From: DATBLY01 sp036555125
Lineage (GTDB): Bacteria > Actinomycetota > UBA4738 > HRBIN12
NCBI GenBank assembly: GCA_036555125.1
Contig: DATBLY010000013.1
Span: 1-49,711, forward strand
Length of the DNA: 49,711 nt
Direction: 5' to 3'
Shown here: piece after piece, positions 27,766 through 36,121 of the stretch
Position numbering within the stretch: the first letter of the stretch is position 1
Layout of the letters: the number at the start of each line of letters is the position of its first letter
Notes under the pieces: model-generated
Told to the model about the DNA's origin: nothing
Database searches by the model: none
Seen by the model: the letters and a program-made list of their open reading frames with translations, nothing else
Translations under genes and position numbers: made by a program

Positions 27766-28383
27766 GTGACGGGGATCGTGCTCGCGGGCGGCCGCTCGGC
27801 CCGGTTCGGTCGCGACAAGCTGTCGGTCCCGGACCGCGGCCGCCCGCTCCTGCACCACGCCGTGTCCGCGGTCGGAGCCTGCTGCGAGGAGGTCCTGGTC
27901 GCGGTCGCGCCCGGCCGAGACCCGGCCGACCCGGTGGTGGACCCGGAGGCGCTGGCCGGCCTGGTCCGCGGGCGAGCCCGCGTCGTCCGCGACCCGGCCG
28001 AGGGCGGCGGTCCGCTCGTCGGCGTGCGGACCGGCCTGGAGGCCGCGGCGACCGACGTCGCGCTGGTCGTCGGCGGGGACATGCCCGACCTGGTGCCCGC
28101 GGTCCTCGATGACCTCCTGGAACGGCTGTCGATCGGACACGCGGCGGCCGTGGCGCTCGACGACGGCGCCGGGGTCCGCCCGCTGCCCGCCGCGGTGCGG
28201 ACGGCGCCGGCCCTCGCGGCCGCCCGGGAGCTGCTCGCGCGCGGCGAGGGATCGCTTCGGGCGCTCCTGCGGGCCCTCGACGTCCTCGCGGTCGATCGCG
28301 AGACCTGGGCGAGGCTGGACCCGGACGCCGCCACCCTCCGCGACGTGGACAGGCCCGCCGATCGTGACCGCGGGGGAGGCTAG
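27766..28383 (+). CDS. mobA: Molybdenum cofactor guanylyltransferase MobA
   Basis: A 205-residue nucleotidyltransferase beginning GIVLAGGRSARFGRDKLSV, the MobA signature with the GTP-binding LAGGxSxRxGxDK at about 6-18. VVGGDMPDLVPAVLDDL near 103-119 holds the metal-binding Asp. MobA attaches GMP to molybdopterin, making the bis-MGD cofactor that formate dehydrogenase needs, so its place 40 bp downstream of the FDH genes is functionally sensible. A TAGTCT box sits at the end of the preceding gene. The C-terminus is short, but within the family range. Cytidylyltransferase MocA is the alternative. Confidence 0.9.
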   Translation: MTGIVLAGGRSARFGRDKLSVPDRGRPLLHHAVSAVGACCEEVLVAVAPGRDPADPVVDPEALAGLVRGRARVVRDPAEGGGPLVGVRTGLEAAATDVALVVGGDMPDLVPAVLDDLLERLSIGHAAAVALDDGAGVRPLPAAVRTAPALAAARELLARGEGSLRALLRALDVLAVDRETWARLDPDAATLRDVDRPADRDRGGG

Positions 28384-28403
28384 GAGGGCCGCCCGCCGGA
28401 GGG

Positions 28404-28409
28404 TAGGGT
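28404..28409 (+). promoter_or_regulatory. -10 box TAGGGT for a leaderless start
   Basis: TAGGGT, six bases (CGCCGC), then GTG 28416. There is no purine-rich ribosome site in this spacer, which favours leaderless translation here. Confidence 0.45.
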
Positions 28410-28415
28410 CGCCGC

Positions 28416-29246
28416 GTGCCGCACGCGCCGCTGTCGGTCGGGGGAGCCGAGGTCGTGCCGCTCTGCGACGCGCGGATCCCCTTGCCGATCGACGAGGAAC
28501 CTCCCATCGAGCTCGGCGAGGACGGGTGGGTGTCGGTCCGGGCCGCCTACCCGTGGGCGTTCGCGGGGCCGCACACGTGGGATCTCCACGTCCACGCGTT
28601 CGCGGTGCGCATCGCGGGCGCGCTCGTGCTGATCGATACGGGGATCGGCGCCGAGCCGCCACCCGGATGGGGATCGGTCCGAGGCTCCCTGGTGAGCGAG
28701 CTGGCGCTCGCGTCGATCACGCCCGGAGAGGTCGATCACGTCGTGATCACGCAGGTCCACCGCGACCACATCGGCGGTGCGACCGGACCGGACGGGGAGC
28801 CGGCGTTCCCGTACGCGACGTATCACCTGCACCCGGCCGACTGGTCCGCCGCGGTCGACGCGGACGCCCCCCACCTCCGCGCGGCGTTCGAACGCTCGAT
28901 CCGGCCCATCGCCGACCGGGACCGTCTGGCGGTCGTCGAGGCCGATCATGAGATCGTTCCCGGGGTGCGCCTGGTGCATGCGCCGGGTCACACCCCGGGG
29001 CACCGCGCGGTCGTGGTCGTGTCCGAGGGTCGGGAGCTCCTGATCGGTGGAGACGTCGTGCACCATCCGTTCCAGGTCGAGTACCCGACGTGGCCGTCGC
29101 CCAACGACGCGGATCCCGCCCTCGGGGTCGAAACGCGCGGCCGCCTGCTGGCCTCGGCGAGTGCGGTTGACCGCACGCTCGGCGTCTCGCACTTCGGGGA
29201 GCCGTTCGGCTGCATCGTCGAGGGGCGCTGGGTCGGCGTGCGGTGA
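28416..29246 (+). CDS. MBL-fold metallohydrolase with an altered first metal motif
   Basis: A 276-residue metallo-beta-lactamase-fold protein. The main motif reads VVITQVHRDHIGG at about 109-121, where the family norm is TH-x-H-x-DH-x-GG; the first His is replaced by Gln. The later ligands are present: HAPGHTPGHRAV near 188-199, GGDVVHHPFQ near 210, and VSHFGEPFG close to the C-terminus. Loss of one zinc-1 ligand may give a one-metal or altered active site. The substrate is unknown; lactone, ester or phosphodiester hydrolysis is possible. GTG 28416 is 6 bp after a -10 box. Confidence 0.87.
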   Translation: MPHAPLSVGGAEVVPLCDARIPLPIDEEPPIELGEDGWVSVRAAYPWAFAGPHTWDLHVHAFAVRIAGALVLIDTGIGAEPPPGWGSVRGSLVSELALASITPGEVDHVVITQVHRDHIGGATGPDGEPAFPYATYHLHPADWSAAVDADAPHLRAAFERSIRPIADRDRLAVVEADHEIVPGVRLVHAPGHTPGHRAVVVVSEGRELLIGGDVVHHPFQVEYPTWPSPNDADPALGVETRGRLLASASAVDRTLGVSHFGEPFGCIVEGRWVGVR

Positions 29247-29421
29247 GCTGGCCGTCCGCGCGTCCGGAGGCGGCCCTCCGACCGGTCCCGAAGCCCCACG
29301 GCCGGCGGGTGTCCGGTCGATGCGCCCCGGGGGGCGTTCGGGGTAGGCTCGCCGCGAAGAGCGGGGCGGCGGAACCAGCGGAGCCCTCCGCGTATCACAC
29401 CTCTCCCGGAAGGACGGAACG

Positions 29422-30735
29422 ATGGCGAAGCGACGTGTCCTGATCATGGGGGCCGCGGGCCGCGACTTCCACAACTTCAACACCGTGTACCGGGACGACC
29501 CGGACACGGAGGTCGTCGCGTTCACGGCGACGCAGATCCCGTTCATCGACGACCGGACCTATCCGGCGGAGCTCGCCGGGCCGTCCTACCCGAACGGGAT
29601 CGCGATCCACGACGAGCCCGAGCTCTCGGCGCTGATCCGGGACCTCTCGGTGGACGACGTCGTCTTCTCGTACTCGGATGTCTCGCACGAGTACGTGATG
29701 CACAAGGGGAGCGAGGCGATCGCCGCGGGGGCGAACTTCCTGCTCCTCGGTGCCGAGGCGACGATGCTGGAGGCGACGGTCCCGGTCGTCGCGGTCTGCG
29801 CGGTCCGCACCGGCGCGGGGAAGAGCCAGACGACGCGCGCGATCGCCGGCGCCCTGAAGGACGCGGGGAAGACGGTCGTCGCGGTCCGGCACCCGATGCC
29901 GTACGGGAACCTGCTCGCGCAGCGCGTCCAGCGGTACGGAGCGATCGAGGACCTCGACCGGTTCGACACGACGATCGAGGAGCGAGAGGAGTACGAGCCG
30001 CACATCACGTCCGGGACGGTGATCTACGCGGGCGTGGACTACGGAGACATCCTCGAGCAGGCGCAGGCGGAGTGCGACGTGTTGCTGTGGGATGGCGGGA
30101 ACAACGACCTGCCGTTCTACCGGCCGACGGTGCATCTGGTCGTGGCCGACCCGCTGCGGGCGGGCCACGAGCTCCGGTACCACCCCGGCGAGGCGAACCT
30201 GCGGATGGCGGATGCGATCGTGATCAACAAGGTGGACTCCGCCACCGCGGAACAGCTCGCACAGCTCGAGGCGACGATCCACGAGGTGAACCCGCGCGCG
30301 ACGGTCGTGAGGGCGAACAGCCGGGTCACGGTCGACGATCCCGAAGCGGTGGCAGGCAAGCGCGTGCTGGTGGTGGAGGACGGACCGACGCTCACGCACG
30401 GCGAGATGAAGTTCGGGGCGGGCGTGGTGGCCGCGAGGGCGCACGGAGCGGCCGGGATCGTCGACCCGCGCCCCTGGGCGGTCGGCACGATCGAGGAGAC
30501 CTTCCGCAAGTACGACGTCGGGCCGGTGCTGCCGGCGATGGGGTACTCGGACGGTCAGCTCGCCGAGATGGAGAAGATCATCGACGCCGCGGACGTCGAC
30601 CTGGTGGTGATCGGCACCCCGATCGATCTCCGGCGCGTGATCAACATCTCGAAGCCGGCGGTGCGGGTGCGCTACGACCTGGACGTCCTTCCGGACTCCG
30701 CGCAGCTCGCGGACGTCCTCGAGCCCGTCCTGTAG
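29422..30735 (+). CDS. Cyclic 2,3-diphosphoglycerate synthetase-like GTPase
   Basis: A 437-residue P-loop protein. A Rossmann-like N-terminal region begins RRVLIMGAAGRDFHNFN at about 4-20. The Walker A is VRTGAGKSQTT at 128-138, followed by LLWDGGNNDLPFY and INKVDSA (an NKxD-type base motif). It resembles the archaeal enzyme that forms cyclic 2,3-diphosphoglycerate, though the bacterial homologues are uncharacterised. ATG 29422 follows GGAAGGA. The 175-bp upstream region carries a TAGGCT box near 29344 and a leader of about 70 nt. It is followed 24 bp later by carbamate kinase, suggesting a shared task. Confidence 0.86.
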   Translation: MAKRRVLIMGAAGRDFHNFNTVYRDDPDTEVVAFTATQIPFIDDRTYPAELAGPSYPNGIAIHDEPELSALIRDLSVDDVVFSYSDVSHEYVMHKGSEAIAAGANFLLLGAEATMLEATVPVVAVCAVRTGAGKSQTTRAIAGALKDAGKTVVAVRHPMPYGNLLAQRVQRYGAIEDLDRFDTTIEEREEYEPHITSGTVIYAGVDYGDILEQAQAECDVLLWDGGNNDLPFYRPTVHLVVADPLRAGHELRYHPGEANLRMADAIVINKVDSATAEQLAQLEATIHEVNPRATVVRANSRVTVDDPEAVAGKRVLVVEDGPTLTHGEMKFGAGVVAARAHGAAGIVDPRPWAVGTIEETFRKYDVGPVLPAMGYSDGQLAEMEKIIDAADVDLVVIGTPIDLRRVINISKPAVRVRYDLDVLPDSAQLADVLEPVL

Positions 30736-30759
30736 CCCGGCGCGACGGCGGAGGCGACG

Positions 30760-31707
30760 GTGGAACGCGTGGTGATCGCCCTGGGCGGCAACGCGCTGCT
30801 CCGCCGCGGCGCGGCCGACACGTTCGAGGAGATGTACCGCGCGTGCCGCGCCGCGGCGGAGCGGGTCGCCGATATCGCGACGGACGGCTGGGAGGTCGTC
30901 CTGACCCACGGGAACGGACCGCAGGTCGGCCGGATCCTCCTGCAGCAGGAGGCCGCGAAGGACCTCGTCCACCCGATGCCCCTCGATGTCTGTGGCGCCG
31001 AGAGCCAGGGACAGATCGGCTACCTGCTCCAGGTCACGATCGGCGACGTCTTCTTCGAGCGCGGGATGGAGCGTCCCGTCGCGACGATCCTGACCCTCAC
31101 GCGCGTGCGCCCGGACGACCCCGCGTTCGCGAACCCCACGAAGTACGTGGGTCCGTACTACGAGGAGGCCGAGGCGCGGGCGCTCGAGCGCGAGCGCGGC
31201 TACGTGATGAAGGCGGACCCGCACGGCGGATGGCGGCGGGTGGTGCCGAGCCCGGCTCCGTACTCGATCGTCGAGACGCCGATCGCGAAGCGGCTCGTGG
31301 CGGATGGGACGATCGTGATCGCGTCCGGCGGCGGGGGGATCCCGGTGGTCGAGGAGGGACCCCGGCTGATCGGCCGGGAGGGCGTCGTGGACAAGGATCT
31401 CGCGGCCGCGATCCTGGCGACGGAGGTGGAGGCCTCGGTGCTGCTGATCCTCACCGACGTCGCGAAGGTGCAACGAGGCTACGGGTCGCTCTACCCGGAG
31501 GACATCGACCGGATGCAGGCGGGCGAGGCGCGGGTGCTGATGGCCGCGGGTGAGTTCGGGGCGGGGTCGATGGGGCCGAAGGTGCAGGCCGCGCTGAACT
31601 TCCTCGACGCCGGGGGCGTCCGGGCCGTGATCGCCGAGCTCGACGGCGCGCCGGCCGCCCTCCGCGGCGAGGGCGGGACCGAGATCGTGCCGGACCCGGC
31701 CGCGTGA
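30760..31707 (+). CDS. arcC: Carbamate kinase
   Basis: A 315-residue amino-acid-kinase-family protein. VVIALGGNALLRRG at 4-17 is the phosphate-binding start, VVLTHGNGPQVGRILLQ at about 47-63 is the carbamate-kinase signature, and GGGGIPVV and the DKDLAAAILA regions complete the active site. It makes ATP from carbamoyl phosphate and ADP, or the reverse. GGAGG lies ten bases before GTG 30760. No arginine deiminase or carbamoyltransferase is nearby; the partner here is the cyclic-DPG synthetase-like GTPase. Its stop overlaps the next GTG. Confidence 0.95.
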   Translation: MERVVIALGGNALLRRGAADTFEEMYRACRAAAERVADIATDGWEVVLTHGNGPQVGRILLQQEAAKDLVHPMPLDVCGAESQGQIGYLLQVTIGDVFFERGMERPVATILTLTRVRPDDPAFANPTKYVGPYYEEAEARALERERGYVMKADPHGGWRRVVPSPAPYSIVETPIAKRLVADGTIVIASGGGGIPVVEEGPRLIGREGVVDKDLAAAILATEVEASVLLILTDVAKVQRGYGSLYPEDIDRMQAGEARVLMAAGEFGAGSMGPKVQAALNFLDAGGVRAVIAELDGAPAALRGEGGTEIVPDPAA

Positions 31708-32429
31708 GCGGATCGGGCACCCTGCGCGTGACCGGCTACAACGTCCGCGGGTTCCGGTCGGGGATCGACGCGGTCGTCGCGGTCGTGGAGGATCTGGCCC
31801 CCGACGTCCTCCTGCTCCAAGAGACCGGTCCCCGACGGGTCCTTCGGGCGTTCGCCCGCGCCGTCGGGATGCAGCTGGCCGAGGACCCGCCGTCGCCCCT
31901 CCGCCGCCGGGTGAAGGACGCCGTCCTGGTGCGGGCGCCGTCCCGGATCGCGGAGCGCCGGTTCCGCCGGTTCCGGGACTCCCGGCCCTGGTATCCGCGA
32001 GGATGCGCGATCGCCCGGATCGACGGGCCCGGCGCCGCCCCGTTCTGGGCGGTCTCGGTGCACCTCGGTCTCGACGGCGGGGAGCGAGGGCGGCACGTGC
32101 GGGAGCTGCTCGCGCTCGTCGACGCGCTGGAACCGGCGGGTCCGGTGGTGATCGGCGGCGATCTGAACGTGACCCCCGACGCGCGCGTCGTGGCCTCGAT
32201 CGGGGCTCGGCTCCCCGCCGTGACCGGGGCGGGGGCGCCGACGTACCCGGCCTCCGCGCCGACGGCGAGGATCGACCACCTGTTCGCCTCCCCTGCGTTG
32301 CGGGTCATCGCGGAGACGGTCGGGGCTGCGGGCGCGGGCACGGCCTCGGATCACCTGCCAGTGACGGCCGACCTCGAGCGCCCCGTGGACGACCCGGGAC
32401 GTTCCGCGACCGGGGATCGGCGCCGCTAG
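31704..32429 (+). CDS. Endonuclease/exonuclease/phosphatase-family protein
   Basis: A 241-residue EEP-fold protein. Motifs in order are TGYNVRGFRSG (Asn, residues about 10-20), LLLQETGP with the metal-binding Glu near 39, VSVHLGLDGGERGRHV, GGDLNVTPDARV near 152-163, RIDHLFASPALRV, and SDHLPVTADLE at the C-terminus with the catalytic Asp-His. It is a metal-dependent phosphodiesterase of unknown substrate: nucleic acid, phosphoinositide-like lipid or small molecule. No signal peptide is seen. GTG 31704 overlaps the carbamate kinase stop, and its end overlaps the opposite-strand small membrane protein. Confidence 0.87.
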   Translation: MSGSGTLRVTGYNVRGFRSGIDAVVAVVEDLAPDVLLLQETGPRRVLRAFARAVGMQLAEDPPSPLRRRVKDAVLVRAPSRIAERRFRRFRDSRPWYPRGCAIARIDGPGAAPFWAVSVHLGLDGGERGRHVRELLALVDALEPAGPVVIGGDLNVTPDARVVASIGARLPAVTGAGAPTYPASAPTARIDHLFASPALRVIAETVGAAGAGTASDHLPVTADLERPVDDPGRSATGDRRR

Positions 32430-32566
32430 GGACGCGAGCGGGGCGTGCGGCCCGGGTTGCGGAACAGCTGCACGAACAGGAAGAGCGCGAAGAGGCCGAC
32501 CACGCCCACCAGCAACGTCAGCAGGCCCGCGAAGAACCACTCGAGGAACCCGGAGATCGCGAGCAC
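32426..32566 (-). CDS. Small single-span membrane protein (46 aa)
   Basis: A short frame read on the minus strand. GTG 32566 opens LAISGFLEWFFAGLLTLLVG, then VVGLFALFLFVQLFRNPG and a basic TPRSRP tail ending at 32426. A hydrophobic span of about 25-30 residues is flanked by a positive C-terminus, which would face the cytosol. GGTAGGATGG lies just upstream as a possible ribosome site. Codons keep the G/C-ending bias of neighbours. It is convergent with the EEP gene and their stops overlap. I do not know a function. Confidence 0.6.
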   Translation of the reverse strand: MLAISGFLEWFFAGLLTLLVGVVGLFALFLFVQLFRNPGRTPRSRP

Positions 32567-32650
32567 ACGGCCATCCTACCCGGCGCGGTCCGCGCGCCGG
32601 CTCCCCGGCGGTCAAGCCGCCGCCCTCCGTGGCCGATGGGAACGGTGGGC

Positions 32651-32656
32651 TATCCT
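32651..32656 (+). promoter_or_regulatory. -10 box TATCCT upstream of the small acidic protein
   Basis: TATCCT is followed by seven bases and ATG 32664. A leaderless transcript would use 32664, while a GGAG-led internal start is ATG 32676. Confidence 0.45.
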
Positions 32657-32663
32657 GGCCCGC

Positions 32664-32822
32664 ATGGAGCGACCGATGGACGATCAGGAGCAGAAGGCCG
32701 AGCAGACCTCCTCGAGCGAGGAGATCGCCTACGAGTCGGACTGGTACGAGGTGCTGAAGCGCCGGGCCGAGGAAGAGGCGCAGGAGGAGGAGCTCGCCTC
32801 GGTCGACGGCGACGACGGCTGA
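32664..32822 (+). CDS. Small acidic protein upstream of pfkA
   Basis: A 52-residue protein (48 if ATG 32676 is used, which has GGAG six bases upstream). It is rich in Glu, Asp and Gln, with SDWYEVLKRRAEEEAQEEEL probably a single charged helix. There is no membrane segment or cysteine. It ends 15 bp before the first phosphofructokinase gene and is probably co-transcribed with it. The function is unknown; a small protein partner is only a guess. Confidence 0.55.
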   Translation: MERPMDDQEQKAEQTSSSEEIAYESDWYEVLKRRAEEEAQEEELASVDGDDG

Positions 32823-32837
32823 TCCAGCCATCCGCGC

Positions 32838-33857
32838 ATGCGCCTCGGCATCCTGACCGGCGGTGGTGACTGCCCCGGTCTGAACGCGGCGATCCGGTCC
32901 GTCGTGCGTTCCGCCGACGACGCGAGGGTCGATGTGCTCGGCTTCCGCGACGGGTGGCGGGGCGTGCTCGATGGCACCGCGCACGAGCTGTCGCTCGAAG
33001 ACGTCCGGGGCATCCTGCCGCGCGGCGGAACGATCCTCGGGACCTCCGGCGTCCAGCCGCACCGGGCGGAGCGAGGGCCCGCGCTCGTTCGGGAGGCGCT
33101 CGAGGTGCACGGACTGGACGGCTTCCTCGTGGTCGGCGGCGAGGGCACGATGGGGGCGTCCGCGGCCCTGTCGGACGTCCCCGTGATCGGCATCCCCAAG
33201 ACGATCGACAACGACATCCGCGGCACGGACGCGAGCATCGGGTTCTGGACCGCCGCGCAGATCGCCACCGATCTGATCGACCGCCTCTACAGCACCGCGG
33301 AGAGCCATCGCCGGGTCATGGTGTGCGAGGTCATGGGCCGCACCGCCGGCTGGATCGGCCTCACGGCGGGCGTCGCGGCCGGGGCCGACGTGATCCTGAT
33401 CCCGGAGTGCCGGTTCGACATCCAGGCCGTGGCGCGCCGGATCCGCCGGGTGCACTCGGAACGGCGGCCGTTCTCGATCGTCGTCGTGTCCGAGGGGGCG
33501 ATGCCCGTCGACGGCACGCTCGAGCTGCCCCCCTACGAGCTGGACGAGAACGGCTGGCCGAAGCTCGGCGGCATCGGCCGGATCGTCGCCGAGGCGATCG
33601 AGGATCTGACGCGCTCGGAGACCCGCGTCACGACGCTGGGGCACGTCCAGCGCGGCGGCTCGCCGGTCGCGTTCGATCGCGTCCTGGCGACGCGGCTGGG
33701 CGCGGCCGCGGTGGCGGCCGCGCGGGAGGGACGCTGGGGTGTCATGGTCGGGGCGCGGGGGACCGAGATCCACGAGACGCCCCTGGCCGAGGTCGCGGTC
33801 GGGGCCTCGGTCGTGCCCCCCGAACGGTGGCAGATCCCAGAGGTCCGCTGCGACTGA
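32838..33857 (+). CDS. pfkA: 6-phosphofructokinase, GGEG/PKTIDND type
   Basis: A 339-residue phosphofructokinase. It starts RLGILTGGGDCPGLNAAIR. The phosphoryl-donor site is VVGGEGTMGAS, with Glu102 where Asp is usual and Gly103 typical of ATP enzymes. PKTIDNDIRGTD (120-131) has Lys121, which is associated with PPi or mixed-type enzymes. It catalyses fructose 6-phosphate phosphorylation in glycolysis. The Gly/Lys mixture corresponds to the actinobacterial group III enzymes, so donor choice cannot be read safely. It is followed within 31 bp by a second, different phosphofructokinase. Confidence 0.94.
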   Translation: MRLGILTGGGDCPGLNAAIRSVVRSADDARVDVLGFRDGWRGVLDGTAHELSLEDVRGILPRGGTILGTSGVQPHRAERGPALVREALEVHGLDGFLVVGGEGTMGASAALSDVPVIGIPKTIDNDIRGTDASIGFWTAAQIATDLIDRLYSTAESHRRVMVCEVMGRTAGWIGLTAGVAAGADVILIPECRFDIQAVARRIRRVHSERRPFSIVVVSEGAMPVDGTLELPPYELDENGWPKLGGIGRIVAEAIEDLTRSETRVTTLGHVQRGGSPVAFDRVLATRLGAAAVAAAREGRWGVMVGARGTEIHETPLAEVAVGASVVPPERWQIPEVRCD

Positions 33858-33887
33858 CCGATCCGGCCGTCTAGTAGCGTTCGCCGC

Positions 33888-35036
33888 ATGAAGATCGGGG
33901 TCCTGACCGGCGGCGGCGACGTCCCGGGCCTGAACGCCTGCATCAAGGCCGTCACGGTCCGGGCCGAGGAGGAGGGCCACGACGTCGTCGGCATCCGCCG
34001 GGGATGGGCGGGGCTGCTCGAGACCGATCCCGACGACCCCACGACGATCGGGGCGAACGTCGTCGATCTGGACCCGTCCTCCGTCCGGACGATCGACAGG
34101 ACCGGCGGCACGATCCTGCACACGTCGCGGACGAACCCGGCGAAGGTCAAGGCCGGCGAGGAGCCCGCGTTCCTGCGCGACGGGGGCGACGCAGGCTCCC
34201 CGCGCGACCATACGGCGCACGTCGTGCGTGTGATCGAGCACCTGGGGATCGACGCGCTGGTGCCCATCGGCGGCGACGACACGCTGTCGTTCGCGCTCCG
34301 CCTGCACGACGAGGGCGTCCCGGTGATCGCGATCCCGAAGACGATGGACAACGACGTCCACGGCACGGACTACTGCATCGGGTTCTCGACGGCGATCACC
34401 CGAACGGTGATCTTCATCCACCAGCTGCGCACGAGCGCCGGCTCACACGAGCGGCTCGCGGTCGTGGAGGTGTTCGGCCGCTACAGCGGCGAGACGTCGC
34501 TGGTCTCCGCCTACCTCTCGGGGGTGGAGCGCGCGATCATCTCCGAGGTTCCGTTCGACGTCGAGAAGCTGGGGGAGCTCCTGGTCAAGGACAAGCGGTC
34601 CAACCCCAGCAGCTACGCCATGATGACGATCTCCGAGGGCGCCACGATGATCGGCGGCGAGATGATCAAGGGGGGTGCCGAGGACGCCTACGGGCATCAG
34701 AAGCTCGGCGGGATCGGCCTCGTGACGGCGGAAGCCCTGAAGGAGATCACGGGCGAGGGGCTCATCTACCAGCAGCTCGGCTACTTGATGCGGTCGGGGA
34801 GCCCGGACTCGCTGGACCTCATGGTCGCCACGAACTACGCGGTGATGGCGGCGGATCTCGTGATCGAAGGCGTGCACGGTCGCCTGGTGGCCCTGCGGAG
34901 CGGCAACTACACGAACGTGCCGCTCGACGTGACCCGGCAGGGCGTCAAGCGCGTGGACGTCGAAGCGCTGTACGACGTCGAGGGCTACCGGCCGAAGATC
35001 CGACACGTCGACGGCAAGCCGATGTTCCTGTACTGA
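33888..35036 (+). CDS. 6-phosphofructokinase, GGDD/PKTMDND type (probably PPi-dependent)
   Basis: A 382-residue phosphofructokinase with VPIGGDDTLSFA at about 125-136 and IPKTMDNDVHGTDY at 149-162. Asp131 after the catalytic Asp and Lys151 are the pair associated with pyrophosphate use. An insertion of about 25 residues (85-110) is absent from the upstream paralogue. A reversible PPi enzyme could serve glycolysis or gluconeogenesis. It also resembles archaeal-like or long-form group enzymes. TAGCGT lies seven bases before ATG 33888, suggesting its own leaderless transcript. Confidence 0.92.
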   Translation: MKIGVLTGGGDVPGLNACIKAVTVRAEEEGHDVVGIRRGWAGLLETDPDDPTTIGANVVDLDPSSVRTIDRTGGTILHTSRTNPAKVKAGEEPAFLRDGGDAGSPRDHTAHVVRVIEHLGIDALVPIGGDDTLSFALRLHDEGVPVIAIPKTMDNDVHGTDYCIGFSTAITRTVIFIHQLRTSAGSHERLAVVEVFGRYSGETSLVSAYLSGVERAIISEVPFDVEKLGELLVKDKRSNPSSYAMMTISEGATMIGGEMIKGGAEDAYGHQKLGGIGLVTAEALKEITGEGLIYQQLGYLMRSGSPDSLDLMVATNYAVMAADLVIEGVHGRLVALRSGNYTNVPLDVTRQGVKRVDVEALYDVEGYRPKIRHVDGKPMFLY

Positions 35037-35046
35037 GGGGCGTCGA

Positions 35047-35052
35047 TACACT
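35047..35052 (+). promoter_or_regulatory. -10 box TACACT for a leaderless start
   Basis: TACACT then seven bases (GCCGCGC) and ATG 35060. The spacer has no Shine-Dalgarno-like sequence. Confidence 0.5.
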
Positions 35053-35059
35053 GCCGCGC

Positions 35060-36121
35060 ATGGCCGCCTACCGCGTCGACCTGCGATCGGACACCGTCAC
35101 CACCCCGTCGGCCGCGATGCGCCGCGCCATGGCGGACGCCGAGGTCGGGGACGACTGGTTCGGCGACGACCCGACCGTGAACCGCCTGCAGGAGCGCGCG
35201 GCCGAGATCACGGGCCACGACGCCGCGCTGTACGTCCCCACGGGGACGATGGCGAACCAGATCGGGCTCCGGCTTCACGTCACCGGCGCCGGGCACCTCG
35301 TCGCCGCGACCCGCGGCGCGCACGTCGCGAGCACCGAGATGATGACCTCCGCGGTGCTCTCGGGCATCACGGCGCGCACGGGGGACCCCGGTCCGAAGGG
35401 CTGGATGACCGCGGAGCTGGCGCGCTCGCTCGTCGAGGCAGAGGATCCGTACGACGTCGAGGTCGTGGACCTGATCGCCGTGGAGAACACGATGGGGCAT
35501 GCCGGGGGCACGGTGATGCCCGTCGAGGAGCTTCGCGCGATCCGCAAGGTGGCCGACGACGACGGGCTGCCGATCCATCTGGACGGGGCGCGGATCTTCA
35601 ACGCGGCCGTCGCCGCCGGTGTGGACGTGGGGGAGTACACGCGCGAGGCCGACACCATGATGTTCTGCGTGTCGAAGGGCCTCGGCGCCCCGATCGGCTC
35701 CCTCGTGTGCGGTCCCTCCGAGGCGATCCGCGAGGCTCGCCGCTTGAAGATCCTGTTCGGGGGTGCCTGGCGCCAGGCGGGGATCGTAGCGGCGGCCGGC
35801 CTGGTGGCGTTGGAGGAGGGTCCCAAGCGCCTCCACGAGGACCACGAGCGGGCACGGGCGCTCGCCGCCGGGGTGGCCGACCTCCTGCCGGGCGCGGTGG
35901 ATCCGGCGGACGTTGAAACGAACATGGTCTACGTCGACACGGAAGCGGTGGGGTTGGGAGCGCTGGAGATGGTCCGGCGGCTCGCCGCCCTCGGCGTGGG
36001 TTCGACGTTCGTCTCGGACAAGGTGCGGATGGTCACCCACGTCGACGTGGACGACGACGGGATCCGGGCGGCGCTGGGTGCCTGGCGAACCGTCGTCGCC
36101 GATGCCGCGAAGGAGGACTGA
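35060..36121 (+). CDS. Low-specificity threonine aldolase
   Basis: A 353-residue PLP enzyme of the beta-eliminating lyase/threonine aldolase family. It starts VDLRSDTVTTPSAAMRRAM, the typical signature. ALYVPTGTMANQIGLRLH is the cofactor-phosphate region. HLDGARIFNAAVA binds the PLP ring, and FCVSKGLGAPIGS near 201-213 carries the Schiff-base Lys. It cleaves threonine or related beta-hydroxy amino acids to glycine and an aldehyde. Glycine could feed the one-carbon pool, although no glycine cleavage genes are in the window. A one-base TGATG overlap couples it to the molybdoenzyme downstream. Confidence 0.94.
   Translation: MAAYRVDLRSDTVTTPSAAMRRAMADAEVGDDWFGDDPTVNRLQERAAEITGHDAALYVPTGTMANQIGLRLHVTGAGHLVAATRGAHVASTEMMTSAVLSGITARTGDPGPKGWMTAELARSLVEAEDPYDVEVVDLIAVENTMGHAGGTVMPVEELRAIRKVADDDGLPIHLDGARIFNAAVAAGVDVGEYTREADTMMFCVSKGLGAPIGSLVCGPSEAIREARRLKILFGGAWRQAGIVAAAGLVALEEGPKRLHEDHERARALAAGVADLLPGAVDPADVETNMVYVDTEAVGLGALEMVRRLAALGVGSTFVSDKVRMVTHVDVDDDGIRAALGAWRTVVADAAKED

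Noticed and set aside
29321..29336. Rho-independent terminator CGCCCC-GG-GGGGCG after the MBL gene
   Set aside because: The loop would be only two bases and there is no T tract, so it is probably just GC-rich spacer.
31491..34421. A 976-codon minus-strand frame
   Set aside because: It lies antisense to carbamate kinase, the EEP protein and both phosphofructokinases, all with clear motifs.
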